Part shown: one piece after another, positions 50,675-58,401 of the stretch
Layout: each line of letters starts with the position of its first letter
Position numbering within the stretch: position 1 is the first letter of the stretch
Assembly: GCA_036015235.1 (NCBI GenBank)
Contig: CP107926.1
Span: 496,001-560,000, forward strand
Direction: 5' to 3'
DNA: 64,000 nt
DNA from: Streptomyces sp. NBC_00433
Lineage (GTDB): Bacteria; Actinomycetota; Actinomycetes; Streptomycetales; Streptomycetaceae
Notes under the pieces: model-generated
Seen by the model: only the letters and a program-made list of their open reading frames with translations
Databases searched by the model: none
Told to the model about the DNA's origin: nothing
Position numbers and translations under genes: made by a program

Positions 50675-51391
50675 TCAGTGCACGGGGCCGACGTCGAAGG
50701 TGTCGCCGCAGACGACCGGGTTCGACGTGGCGAGGGTCATGGAGTCGGTCGATCCCGGCGGGTAGACCATGATCAGGGTCGGCTTGCGCCAGCAGCTGTC
50801 GCCCTTCACACCCTGGTTGAGCGTGTGCAGATCGGCCTCGACGGTCTGTCCCGGCGCGATGCGCACGGCGGCGGGCCTGACGCCTCGGCGGGCCGCCGGC
50901 CTGCCGATGACGCTGCCGTCGCCGCGCAGCAGCGACACGCCGGGGAAGCCGTCGAGGGTGCAGGTGTGCGAGGTGGTGTTGGTGAAGTCCAGCGGGAAGT
51001 AGATGTTGCCCGCGCCCGGGTCGCCGCGGCCCAGGGTCATCTTCAGCCCGGTGACGGTGCAGCGGGCGGTGGCGGCCTGCGGTTTGGCGTCCTTGGACGT
51101 GTCGGCGGGAGGTGCGGCGGCGGTGGGCCGCGCGGGCGGCTGCGTGCCGGCCGGCGCGGTGGCCGTCGCGGTGTCGCCGGCCGTGTCGCCCGGTGTGCCG
51201 GGCGCCGCCGCGGAGGAGGACGGGGACGAGGGTGCGCCGGTGGCGGGCGCGGACGAGCCGGACGCGTTCTCGTCGCCGCAGCCCGCGGCGGCCGCGGCCA
51301 GCAGGGTCACGGTCGCCGCGACGAGGAGGGTGCCGCGGCGGCGCGACCGCTTCGGGTCGGCGGCCGCGGGACGGGGTGACGAAGTAGGCAT
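50675..51391 (-). CDS. DUF4232 lipoprotein
   Basis: The 238-residue protein has a lipoprotein signal (LLVAATVTLLAAAAAGCG, lipobox Cys at about 38), a long Ala/Pro/Thr linker and a DUF4232 domain (about 108-238; KMTLGRGDPGAGNIYFPLDF, CTLDGFPGVSLLRGDG, VYPPGSTDSMTLATSNPVVC). It is a third DUF4232 protein in the window but more divergent than the pair at 28-31 kb. It precedes the GH25 gene by 10 bp, hinting at a shared cell-envelope role. Confidence 0.82.
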   Translation of the reverse strand: MPTSSPRPAAADPKRSRRRGTLLVAATVTLLAAAAAGCGDENASGSSAPATGAPSSPSSSAAAPGTPGDTAGDTATATAPAGTQPPARPTAAAPPADTSKDAKPQAATARCTVTGLKMTLGRGDPGAGNIYFPLDFTNTTSHTCTLDGFPGVSLLRGDGSVIGRPAARRGVRPAAVRIAPGQTVEADLHTLNQGVKGDSCWRKPTLIMVYPPGSTDSMTLATSNPVVCGDTFDVGPVH

Positions 51392-51525
51392 ACTGCTCGA
51401 TTTACTCTCCGCGGGCCCGTTTTGAACCTGTGGAGCCCGGATTGTTGCTGTCTCGGCACATTGTCACCACAGGGAAACAACAGAAACAGCACACACCTCC
51501 GTCGCACGAACATCAGTACGCCCCG

Positions 51526-52233
51526 TCAGTCGCGGTCCGTGTCCCTGCCGCCGGTGTTGTCGCTGTCGTCGGCGCTGTCGCTGCCGTCGTCCTTGCCCCC
51601 GTCATCGCCGTCATCACCGCTGCCGCCGCCCCGCCCCGCCCGGTGGCGGCGGACCTCCCAGACCACCGCGGCGGACACCACGATCACCGCCACCACGATG
51701 GCCACCGCCGTGCCCGCCGTCTTCTCGACCCGCTTGTACGCCGTACCCGCGAAGTAGCCCACCAGCGTGAAGCCGACGCCCCAGACCAGCCCGCCGAGCG
51801 CGTTGAAGAGCAGGAACGTCCGGTACGGCATCCGCGACATGCCGGCGAGCGCCGGCATCAGGGCGCGGAAGAAGGCGATGAAGCGGCCGAGGAAGACCGC
51901 GACGGGCCCGCGGCGGCGGATGAAGTTCCTGGCCTGGTCGATCCGCGCCTCGTGCCCGCGCAGCGCCTTGGTCTCCAGGATGCGCGGGCCGAAGCGCCGG
52001 CCGACCTCGTAACCGACCGAGTCCCCGGCGATCGCGGCCAGCACGACCACGGCGCTCAGCCAGTAGACCGACACCCGCCCCTGCCCCGCGACCACCCCGC
52101 CGAGCACCACCGCGGTCTCCCCCGGCAGCACGAAGCCGAAGAAGAGCGCGTCCTCGCAGAAGACCAGGGCGCCCACGACCGCGTAGACCGCGATGCCGGA
52201 GGAGTTCGCGAGCCAGTCGGTGATGGATTTCAT
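51526..52233 (-). CDS. DedA family membrane protein
   Basis: The 235-residue protein carries the DedA motifs FCEDALFFGFVLPGETAVVL and VFLGRFIAFFRALMPALAGM, with the conserved acidic and arginine residues, and five to six membrane helices. DedA proteins are now linked to lipid (undecaprenyl phosphate or phospholipid) flipping and membrane homeostasis. The C-terminal about 35 residues form a Gly/Asp-rich acidic tail. ATG 52233 has GGGAAGG upstream. It lies 75 bp downstream of the P1 peptidase gene on the same strand. Confidence 0.9.
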   Translation of the reverse strand: MKSITDWLANSSGIAVYAVVGALVFCEDALFFGFVLPGETAVVLGGVVAGQGRVSVYWLSAVVVLAAIAGDSVGYEVGRRFGPRILETKALRGHEARIDQARNFIRRRGPVAVFLGRFIAFFRALMPALAGMSRMPYRTFLLFNALGGLVWGVGFTLVGYFAGTAYKRVEKTAGTAVAIVVAVIVVSAAVVWEVRRHRAGRGGGSGDDGDDGGKDDGSDSADDSDNTGGRDTDRD

Positions 52234-52308
52234 GAACCGAGCCTTCCCGCTCGGCCGCGTCCCGCACGGCAACCCCCGCATGACGCGCCGGGAAATGCGG
52301 GACAGCCC

Positions 52309-53412
52309 TCAGGCGGCCCGGTAGAGGTCCCGGTAGCCGGGGAAGACCCCGCCTGGGCCTTCGACGGTCTCGGCGGCGAGGACGGCGTGCCGCACCGCGC
52401 GGGTGAGCGCGTCGGCGCCCGCGGCCAGCACCGAATTCAGCGCGCCCGCCTCGACGTGCACCCCGAAGGCCGGGTCGGCGGCGGCACTCTCGTCCGGTGG
52501 TACGAGCGGGCGGCGGCCGGTGGCCATGGCGAAGACGGTGTCGCCGTCGGACAGCAGATGCACCGGGCGGACCGCGCGCGCCAGCCCGTCGTGCGCGCTG
52601 CCCGCGAGCTTGTGCGCCTGGGCGCGGGTCAGTGCGGCGTCGGTGGCGACCACGGCCAGCGTGGTGTTGAGCGGACGCGCCTGCCGGTCCCCGGTCGCCG
52701 CGGCGGCCTCGGCGAGCCGCTGCCGCGCCCTTTCCCTGACCTCGGGCGGCACGGGGCCGCCGGCCGCGTCCGGTACGGTTCCCGGCCCCGCCCACAGCGC
52801 GCCGGTGTCCGGGTCCACGACCGAACCCGCCGCGTTGACCACCGCGAGCGCGGCCACCGTCGTGCCCGAGGGCAGCACGAGGCTGGCGGTGCCGACGCCG
52901 CCCTTGAGGCCGCCGGCGACCGCGCCCGTACCGGCCCCGACATTGCCCTGCGGGACCGGTGCGCCCTCCGCCGTCGCCGCCGCTGCCTCGGCCGCCGCGC
53001 GGCCGAGCGCCGGTCCGGGGCGGGCGCCCCAGTCGCCGCCGCGGCCGAGGTCGAACAGCGCGGCGGCCGGCACCACCGGCACCACCTGCCCGGGACCGCC
53101 GACCCGGAAGCCGCGGCCCCGCTCCTCCAGCCAGGCCATCACGCCGGAGGCCGCGTCCAGGCCGAAGGCGCTGCCGCCGGCCAGCACCACCGCTTCCACG
53201 GCGGGAACGAGATTACGCGGGTCGAGCGCGTCGGTCTCCCGGGTGCCGGGGCCGCCGCCGCGCACGTCGACCGCGGTCACCACGCCGCCCGCGGGGGCCA
53301 GCACCACGGTCACCCCGGTGAGCCAGCCGCCGCCGGCCCGCCCGGCGTGGCCGACGCGCAGCCCGGCCACGTCGGTCAGCGCGTCGGCCGCGCCGGGCAC
53401 CTCGTCACCCAT
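52309..53412 (-). CDS. P1 (DmpA-like) family peptidase
   Basis: The 367-residue protein matches the P1/S58 peptidases: LTDVAGLRVGHAGRAGGGWL at the N-terminus, VVLAGGSAFGLDAASGVMAW, and the self-processing region GNVGAGTGAVAGGLKGGVGT followed by the nucleophile-type Ser in ASLVLPSG. Members are N-terminal-nucleophile aminopeptidases or hydrolases acting on amides. ATG 53412 overlaps the PPK2 stop by 8 bp, so it is translationally coupled to PPK2, a combination I would not predict from function. Confidence 0.85.
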   Translation of the reverse strand: MGDEVPGAADALTDVAGLRVGHAGRAGGGWLTGVTVVLAPAGGVVTAVDVRGGGPGTRETDALDPRNLVPAVEAVVLAGGSAFGLDAASGVMAWLEERGRGFRVGGPGQVVPVVPAAALFDLGRGGDWGARPGPALGRAAAEAAAATAEGAPVPQGNVGAGTGAVAGGLKGGVGTASLVLPSGTTVAALAVVNAAGSVVDPDTGALWAGPGTVPDAAGGPVPPEVRERARQRLAEAAAATGDRQARPLNTTLAVVATDAALTRAQAHKLAGSAHDGLARAVRPVHLLSDGDTVFAMATGRRPLVPPDESAAADPAFGVHVEAGALNSVLAAGADALTRAVRHAVLAAETVEGPGGVFPGYRDLYRAA

Positions 53413-54343
53413 CCGCCGCTTCCCCGTCGGTGCCCGGCAGCCGGGAGTGCGCCGCCGCGTCCTCACCGGCCTCCAGCAGGTTGGCGGCCGCTCCGATGAT
53501 CAGCGGGTCGGGGGTGCCGACCACCTCGTCGTCGCGGTCGGTGTAGTCGAAGCGGGCCAGGACGCTGCGCATCGCCTCGACCCTGGCGCGCTTCTTGTCG
53601 TTGCTCTTGACCACCGTCCAGGGCGCGTATTCGGTGTCGGTGTCCTGGAACATCGCGACCTTCGCCTTGGTGTAGTCCTCCCACCGGTCGAGCGAGGCGA
53701 GGTCCATCGGGCTGAGCTTCCACTGCCGCACCGGGTCGACCTGCCGGATGGTGAAGCGGGTGCGCTGCTCGTCGCGCGAGACGGAGAACCAGAACTTGAC
53801 CAGGGCGATGCCGTCGTCGACGAGCATCCGCTCGAAGCCGGGCGCCTGCCGCATGAAGCGGTGGTATTCGTCGTCGCTGCAGAAGCCCATGACCCGCTCG
53901 ACGCCCGCCCGGTTGTACCAGGACCGGTCGAAGAGCACGATCTCACCGGCGGTCGGCAGATGGGCGACGTAGCGCTGGAAATACCACTGCCCGCTCTCCC
54001 GCTCGGTGGGCTTCTCCAGCGCGACCACCCGGGCGCCGCGCGGGTTGAGGTGCTCGATGAAGCGCTTGATGGTGCCGCCCTTGCCCGCGGCGTCCCGGCC
54101 CTCGAAGAGTATGACGATGCGCTGCCCGGTCTCCTTGACCCAGCTCTGCAGCTTGAGCAGCTCGATCTGCTGCAGCCGCTTGTGCACCTCGTATTCGGGG
54201 CGCTCCATCCTGGCGTCGTACGGGTAGTTCTCCCGCCAGGTGTCCACGACGCTGCCGTCGGGGCGCACCAGGACCGGGTCGTCCTGGTCGGTGTAGTCGA
54301 CACGCATCCCCGCGAGGAGCGCCGCTCCGGTGTCCGTAGCCAC
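53405..54343 (-). CDS. ppk2: Polyphosphate kinase 2 (PPK2 class I)
   Basis: The 312-residue enzyme has Walker A IVILFEGRDAAGKGGTIKRF, Walker B-like IVLFDRSWYNRAGVERVMGF and the lid region KFWFSVSRDEQRTRF. It transfers phosphate between polyphosphate and nucleoside diphosphates (class I acts mainly on ADP or GDP). It sits downstream of the Pit phosphate transporter and a small membrane protein (27-bp gap) and overlaps the P1 peptidase gene, forming a phosphate/polyphosphate operon. Confidence 0.93.
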   Translation of the reverse strand: MATDTGAALLAGMRVDYTDQDDPVLVRPDGSVVDTWRENYPYDARMERPEYEVHKRLQQIELLKLQSWVKETGQRIVILFEGRDAAGKGGTIKRFIEHLNPRGARVVALEKPTERESGQWYFQRYVAHLPTAGEIVLFDRSWYNRAGVERVMGFCSDDEYHRFMRQAPGFERMLVDDGIALVKFWFSVSRDEQRTRFTIRQVDPVRQWKLSPMDLASLDRWEDYTKAKVAMFQDTDTEYAPWTVVKSNDKKRARVEAMRSVLARFDYTDRDDEVVGTPDPLIIGAAANLLEAGEDAAAHSRLPGTDGEAADG

Positions 54344-54370
54344 TATGTCCCGCCTTTCGCCGCCGGTCCG

Positions 54371-54601
54371 TCAGTGGAACTGCGGAATGATCAGATACAG
54401 CCCGTACAGCACGGCGGCCGCGCACACCGCGAAGCACGCGCCCGCGGCGGTCGCCTCGGCCGTACCGTCCCGGCCCGCGGTGCGGGCGGTGTCGCGGCCG
54501 GCCAGCGCCCGTACGCCCAGCGCGAAGATCAGCACCACGCCCACGGTGGCGCCGAAGCCCACCACCGCGACCTGGCCCAGGGATCCCCATTTCACGTCCA
54601 T
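54371..54601 (-). CDS. Small membrane protein with two TM helices
   Basis: The 76-residue protein has two predicted helices (VAVVGFGATVGVVLIFALGV and AAGACFAVCAAAVLYGLYLI) joined by a polar loop and ends IIPQFH. It lies between the Pit transporter and PPK2 genes on the same strand, with short gaps of 56 and 27 bp. Similar small proteins accompany Pit transporters in actinobacteria, suggesting an accessory subunit, but no function is established. Confidence 0.78.
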   Translation of the reverse strand: MDVKWGSLGQVAVVGFGATVGVVLIFALGVRALAGRDTARTAGRDGTAEATAAGACFAVCAAAVLYGLYLIIPQFH

Positions 54602-54657
54602 ACGCCGCTCCCGGTCCGTTGCTTCCCGTTGTGCCCGCTGCAGGTCATGTCATGTGC

Positions 54658-55806
54658 TCACGCGCCGGCGCCGGCGGGTTCACCGGGGCGGACGGACGCG
54701 GTCGTGGCGTTGTTCACATTGTCCGCGTGGACCGGGTTGCGGCGCGACAGCACCACGATGACCCCGGAGACGGCCACCGCCGCCAGGGCGATCAGCACGA
54801 TGCCGAGGGTGCCGCCGTGCACGACGGCACCGGCGGCCAGCGCCCCGACCCCCGCGGCGGCCGGCAGCGTCACCAGCCAGGCCAGTGCCATCCGCCCGGC
54901 GGTGCTCCACCGGACCTCGGCGAGGCGGCGGCCGACGCCGGCGCCCAGGATGCCGCCCGAGCAGACCTGGGTGGTGGACAGGGCGAAGCCGAGGTTGGCC
55001 GAGCTGAGGATGACGGCGGTCGCCGCCGACTCGGCGGCGAAGCCCTGCGGGGACTGGATGTCCACGAGGCCCTTGCCCATGGTGCGGATGATCCGCCAGC
55101 CGCCGATGTACGTGCCGAGCGCGATGGCCAGCCCCGAGGTGAGGATCACCCACACCGGCGGCCCCGCGTCGTGGCCGAGCGCGCCGCAGGAGATCAGCGC
55201 GAGGGTGATCACGCCCATGGTCTTCTGGGCGTCGTTGGTGCCGTGCGCGAGCGAGACCAGCGAGGCGGACGCGACCTGCCCGGCCCTGAAGCCCTTGGAG
55301 ACCCGGTCCCGCGAGGCGCGGGCGGTGATCCGGTACGCCAGGTAGGTGGCCGCCAGCGCGGCCAGGCCCGCCACGACCGGCGAGGCGACCGCGGGGATGA
55401 GGATCTTCTCCACGACCTTGGTGAAATCGACCCCGTCGCGCCCCGCGCCGACCCACACCGCGCCGATCAGGCCGCCGAAGAGCGCGTGCGAGGAGCTGGA
55501 CGGCAGGCCGAGCAGCCAGGTCATGAGATTCCACAGGATGGCGCCGATCAGGCCGGCGAAGATCATGCCGGGGGTGACGAGGGCGTCGTCCACGATGCCG
55601 CCGGAGATCGTCTTGGCCACCTCGGTGGACAGGAAGGCGCCCACCAGGTTGAGGACACCGCTGATCGCGACGGCGACCTTGGGGCGCAGGGCGCCGGTCG
55701 CGATGGAGGTCGCCATCGCGTTGGCGGTGTCATGGAAACCGTTCGTGAAGTCGAAGGCCAGGGCCGTGACGATGACCATTGCCACAAGGAAAGTGATGTG
55801 GTCCAT
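54658..55806 (-). CDS. pit: Low-affinity inorganic phosphate transporter (Pit)
   Basis: The 382-residue protein has the two PHO4-type signature repeats, AFDFTNGFHDTANAMATSIA and VSLAHGTNDAQKTMGVITLA, and about nine to ten membrane helices. It carries metal-phosphate with protons into the cell. ATG 55806 is chosen over an in-frame upstream start at 55836. It is the first gene of a Pit, small membrane protein, PPK2, P1 peptidase row, pairing uptake with polyphosphate metabolism. I did not find a convincing PHO box upstream. Confidence 0.92.
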   Translation of the reverse strand: MDHITFLVAMVIVTALAFDFTNGFHDTANAMATSIATGALRPKVAVAISGVLNLVGAFLSTEVAKTISGGIVDDALVTPGMIFAGLIGAILWNLMTWLLGLPSSSSHALFGGLIGAVWVGAGRDGVDFTKVVEKILIPAVASPVVAGLAALAATYLAYRITARASRDRVSKGFRAGQVASASLVSLAHGTNDAQKTMGVITLALISCGALGHDAGPPVWVILTSGLAIALGTYIGGWRIIRTMGKGLVDIQSPQGFAAESAATAVILSSANLGFALSTTQVCSGGILGAGVGRRLAEVRWSTAGRMALAWLVTLPAAAGVGALAAGAVVHGGTLGIVLIALAAVAVSGVIVVLSRRNPVHADNVNNATTASVRPGEPAGAGA

Positions 55807-55894
55807 CACCCCAGGTAACCAGCGGTAGGCGTACAACCGGGGAAGGACACGTTAAGCCGGGTGGGCGAGGTGAAGGAGACGCCCCGCCCGGCAG

Positions 55895-55930
55895 CCCGGG
55901 GCGGCCCGGCAGGTCCCGGGCCGCCCCGGG
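55895..55930. terminator. Hairpin terminator of the SMR gene
   Basis: Arms 55895-55909 and 55916-55930 form a perfect 15-bp stem with a six-base loop, just beyond the leftward SMR stop codon and before the Pit gene. Confidence 0.88.
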
Positions 55931-55936
55931 GCCGTC

Positions 55937-56257
55937 TCAGTGGCCCGAGGTCGCCTTGAGGCCGACCACCGCGACGAGCAGCAGCGCGACGAAGAGGATC
56001 CGGGCGGCGGTGGCGGGCTCACCGAGGGCCAGCATGCCGACGACGGCGGCACCTGCCGCGCCGATTCCGACCCACACTCCGTAGGCCGTACCGATCGGGA
56101 GCGACTTGGCGCCCCGCGAGAGCAGCAGCATGCTGGCGACGATGCCGGCGCCGGTGAAGACGCTCGGCCACAGGCGGGTGAAGCCGTCGGTGTACTTCAT
56201 GCCGATCGACCAGGCCACTTCGAGCAGGCCGGCGGCGATGATCAGGACCCATGCCAT
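55937..56257 (-). CDS. sugE: SMR guanidinium exporter (Gdx/SugE-like)
   Basis: The 106-residue, four-helix protein is a small multidrug resistance transporter with the essential Glu13 in MAWVLIIAAGLLEVAWSIGM and the KYTDGFTRLWPS motif that marks the Gdx/SugE branch, which exports guanidinium rather than large drugs. GGAGG before ATG 56257 supports the start. A guanidine-III-like riboswitch lies in its leader, in agreement with that function. A hairpin terminates the gene, so it is monocistronic. Confidence 0.92.
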   Translation of the reverse strand: MAWVLIIAAGLLEVAWSIGMKYTDGFTRLWPSVFTGAGIVASMLLLSRGAKSLPIGTAYGVWVGIGAAGAAVVGMLALGEPATAARILFVALLLVAVVGLKATSGH

Positions 56258-56293
56258 GGGAGGCACCTCCGTGGGATGTGGACTTACGGGGGT

Positions 56294-56334
56294 GCGTCGT
56301 CTTTGCAGGGTCCCGGTACGACGCTCTCGTCGGG
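56294..56334 (-). promoter_or_regulatory. Guanidine-III (ykkC-III-like) riboswitch
   Basis: On the minus strand the leader reads CCCGACGAGAGCGTCGTACC then GGGACCCTGCAAAGACGACG and C. The outer CCCG pairs with CGGG, and GCGTCGT (from 56328 leftward) pairs with ACGACGC (56294-56300) to form the pseudoknot expected of guanidine-III, with the GACGAG and GUACC stretches and the AAGACG segment conserved. It ends about 37 bases before the SMR start codon, so it would act on translation. The call is by eye; an RF01763 covariance search would decide. Confidence 0.75.
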
Positions 56335-56361
56335 TTCCCGCAAGGGTAGCAAGTTCCGGCA

Positions 56362-56620
56362 TTACGACAGCGGTGCGGTTGACCACCGCGGGCCGCCGGT
56401 GACCTCCCGGCGCGGGTGGCTGCTCGCCGCGACGTGCAGCCGCAGCCGGTGGCCCCTGCCGAAGACGTGTGCCTCGACCAGAGGCCCACCCGCACCTCGC
56501 GCTCGCCGGCGGCGGGCGTGCGCAGCAGCGCGCCGCCGACGGTGGGCACCGGGTCGGCGAGCGGAGGCGGAGCTGTCGGTGGACGGCGCGGTCGTCGCCC
56601 GCACCGAGCCCTGGTGGGGC
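56362..56620 (-). pseudogene. Remnant of CocE/NonD family hydrolase (C-terminal end)
   Basis: Reading leftward, one frame gives LADPVPTVGGALLRTPAAGE and REVRVGL, the hallmark DPxPTVGGA stretch of X-Pro dipeptidyl-peptidase/cocaine-esterase-like hydrolases. A neighbouring frame then continues EAHVFGRGHRLRLHVAASSH and PRREVTGG to a stop at 56362, equal to the C-terminal jelly-roll end of the family. A frameshift near 56480 separates them, and the alpha/beta hydrolase core is absent. It lies upstream of the SMR gene and its riboswitch on the same strand. Confidence 0.55.
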
Positions 56621-56652
56621 GGCGGGAGGTGGACGGCGCCGGGACACAGGAC

Positions 56653-56685
56653 CCGGGAGGGCTGCCGCGGGCGCAGCCCTCCCGG
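56653..56685. terminator. Hairpin, possible terminator
   Basis: Arms 56653-56665 and 56673-56685 form a perfect 13-bp stem with a seven-base loop. It lies between the decayed hydrolase and the MFS gene, with no intact gene ending next to it. Confidence 0.6.
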
Positions 56686-56806
56686 CTCCGCTCTGCCCGC
56701 TCCCCTTCCTGACCAGTTTTCCGCGGCACCGGTGTCTACCCGGAAGAGCAGCCCAGGACCGGGGCGCGGACCGCGCGCCCCGGGCGACGGGAGCAGAGGG
56801 AGAACG

Positions 56807-58261
56807 GTGGCCGGCGACAAGGGACGGATGACGTCCGAACAGGCATGGGTGCTGGGACTCGCGTCACTGGCGTCCTTCATGATGGCAATGGACAGCGTCG
56901 TCGTCTCGACGGCGCTGACGACGATCCGGCAGGACCTGACGGCCTCGACCGAGTCACTCGAGTGGGTCGTCAACGCGTACAACCTGGCGTTCGCGGTGCT
57001 GCTGCTGACCGGAGCGGCGCTGGGCGACCGTTTCGGCCGCCGGCGGATGTTCACCGGCGGGCTCGCGACCTTCACCGCCGCGTCGGCGGCGTGCGCGCTG
57101 TCGCCGAACATCGGTGCGCTGATCGCCTTCCGCGCCGTGCAGGGCGCGGGCGCCGCGATGGTGCTGCCGCTGTCGCTCACCATGATCGGCGCGATCTTCC
57201 CGCCGCAGCAGCGGGGCAGGGCTATGGGGCTCTACCTGGGCTTCACCGGGCTCGCGACCTTCAGCGGCCCCTTCATCGGCGGCGTGGTCGCCGAGGGCCT
57301 GGCCTGGCAGTGGATCTTCTGGCTGAACCTGCCGGTCGGGCTGGTCACGATCGCGTTCACCACCCGGCGCGTCGTCGAGAGCTTCGGCCAGAACAGCCGG
57401 TTCGACCTGGTCGGGGTGGTGCTGGTGACGCTGTCCGCCTTCGGCCTGGTGTGGGGCCTGGTCCGCGGCAACACCGCGGGCTGGAGCAGCGCGGAGGTGC
57501 TGGGGTCGTGGGTGCTCGGCGCCGCGCTGCTGACCGCCTTCGTGCGCTGGGAGCAGCGGACGGAGGCGCCGATGCTGCCGATGCGCTTCTTCCGCGCGCG
57601 GGCCTTCGCCACGGCCAACCCGGCGAATTTCATGCTCTTCGCGTCGCTGTACGGCACGCTGTTCTTCCTGGCGCAGTATTTCCAGACGGTGCTGGGCACC
57701 GGTCCGCTGGGCGCGGGGCTGCGGCTGATGCCGTGGTCGGCGACGCTGATGGTGTGCGCGCCGCTCGTGGGACGGCTCGCCGACACCCTCGGCGAGCGGG
57801 CCTTCGTCATCGGCGGCCTGCTGCTGCAGGCCGCGAGCATGGGGTGGATCGCGCTGGTCGCCGGCACCGGTACGGACTACCTGACGCTGCTGCCCGCGCT
57901 GGTCACCAGCGGCATCGGCCTGACCATGGTGATGCCGGCGGCGCAGCGCGCGGTCGTCGGCGCGGTGCGGCCGCAGGAGATCGGCCAGGCCTCCGGGGTG
58001 TTCATGATGCTGCGGATCTTCGGCGGCGTCCTCGGGGTCGCGGTCACGGTCGCGGTCTTCTCCGCCCGCGGCGGCTACGGGTCCCCGGAGCAGTTCACCC
58101 GGGGCTTCACGGCGGCGATGACCGCGGTGACCGGTTACGCCGTCCTCGGGGCGCTCATCGCCCTCGGCATCCCGGGCCGCCGCCCCGCCCCGGCGGACGC
58201 ACCGGCCGTCCAGGGCGCGCAGGACGCGCCGGTGGCCGCCGGACACGGCGGCAAGGGCTGA
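56807..58261 (+). CDS. MFS transporter, DHA2 (EmrB/QacA-like)
   Basis: The 484-residue protein has about fourteen membrane helices and the DHA2 opening MAMDSVVVSTALTTIRQDL with the aspartate of TM1, loop 2-3 AALGDRFGRRRMFTGG and motif C around GFTGLATFSGPFIGGVVAEG in TM5. Such proteins export drugs or secondary metabolites with protons. GTG 56807 is chosen for GAGGGAG five bases upstream; ATG 56828 is the alternative. A 20-bp hairpin ends it. No regulator gene is adjacent. Confidence 0.92.
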   Translation: MAGDKGRMTSEQAWVLGLASLASFMMAMDSVVVSTALTTIRQDLTASTESLEWVVNAYNLAFAVLLLTGAALGDRFGRRRMFTGGLATFTAASAACALSPNIGALIAFRAVQGAGAAMVLPLSLTMIGAIFPPQQRGRAMGLYLGFTGLATFSGPFIGGVVAEGLAWQWIFWLNLPVGLVTIAFTTRRVVESFGQNSRFDLVGVVLVTLSAFGLVWGLVRGNTAGWSSAEVLGSWVLGAALLTAFVRWEQRTEAPMLPMRFFRARAFATANPANFMLFASLYGTLFFLAQYFQTVLGTGPLGAGLRLMPWSATLMVCAPLVGRLADTLGERAFVIGGLLLQAASMGWIALVAGTGTDYLTLLPALVTSGIGLTMVMPAAQRAVVGAVRPQEIGQASGVFMMLRIFGGVLGVAVTVAVFSARGGYGSPEQFTRGFTAAMTAVTGYAVLGALIALGIPGRRPAPADAPAVQGAQDAPVAAGHGGKG

Positions 58262-58263
58262 CC

Positions 58264-58307
58264 GCCGCTTCCGGCCCGCAGTCGTCCGACTGCGGGCCGG
58301 AAGCGGC
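58264..58307 (+). terminator. Hairpin terminator
   Basis: Arms 58264-58283 and 58288-58307 form a perfect 20-bp stem with a four-base loop, three bases after the MFS stop codon. Confidence 0.93.
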
Positions 58308-58401
58308 GAGTTCACCACCCGATAGTGGTGCAAACGCTAGCCTTGCCACGTGTTGCACGCGTTGGACCGGCGCGTGCCTGGTGGGGGGAGCAGGGGGGCG
58401 T

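Noticed and set aside
55807..55894. PhoP (PHO) box upstream of the Pit operon
   Set aside because: I looked for GTTCACC-type 11-bp direct repeats on both strands and found no pair with acceptable matches.
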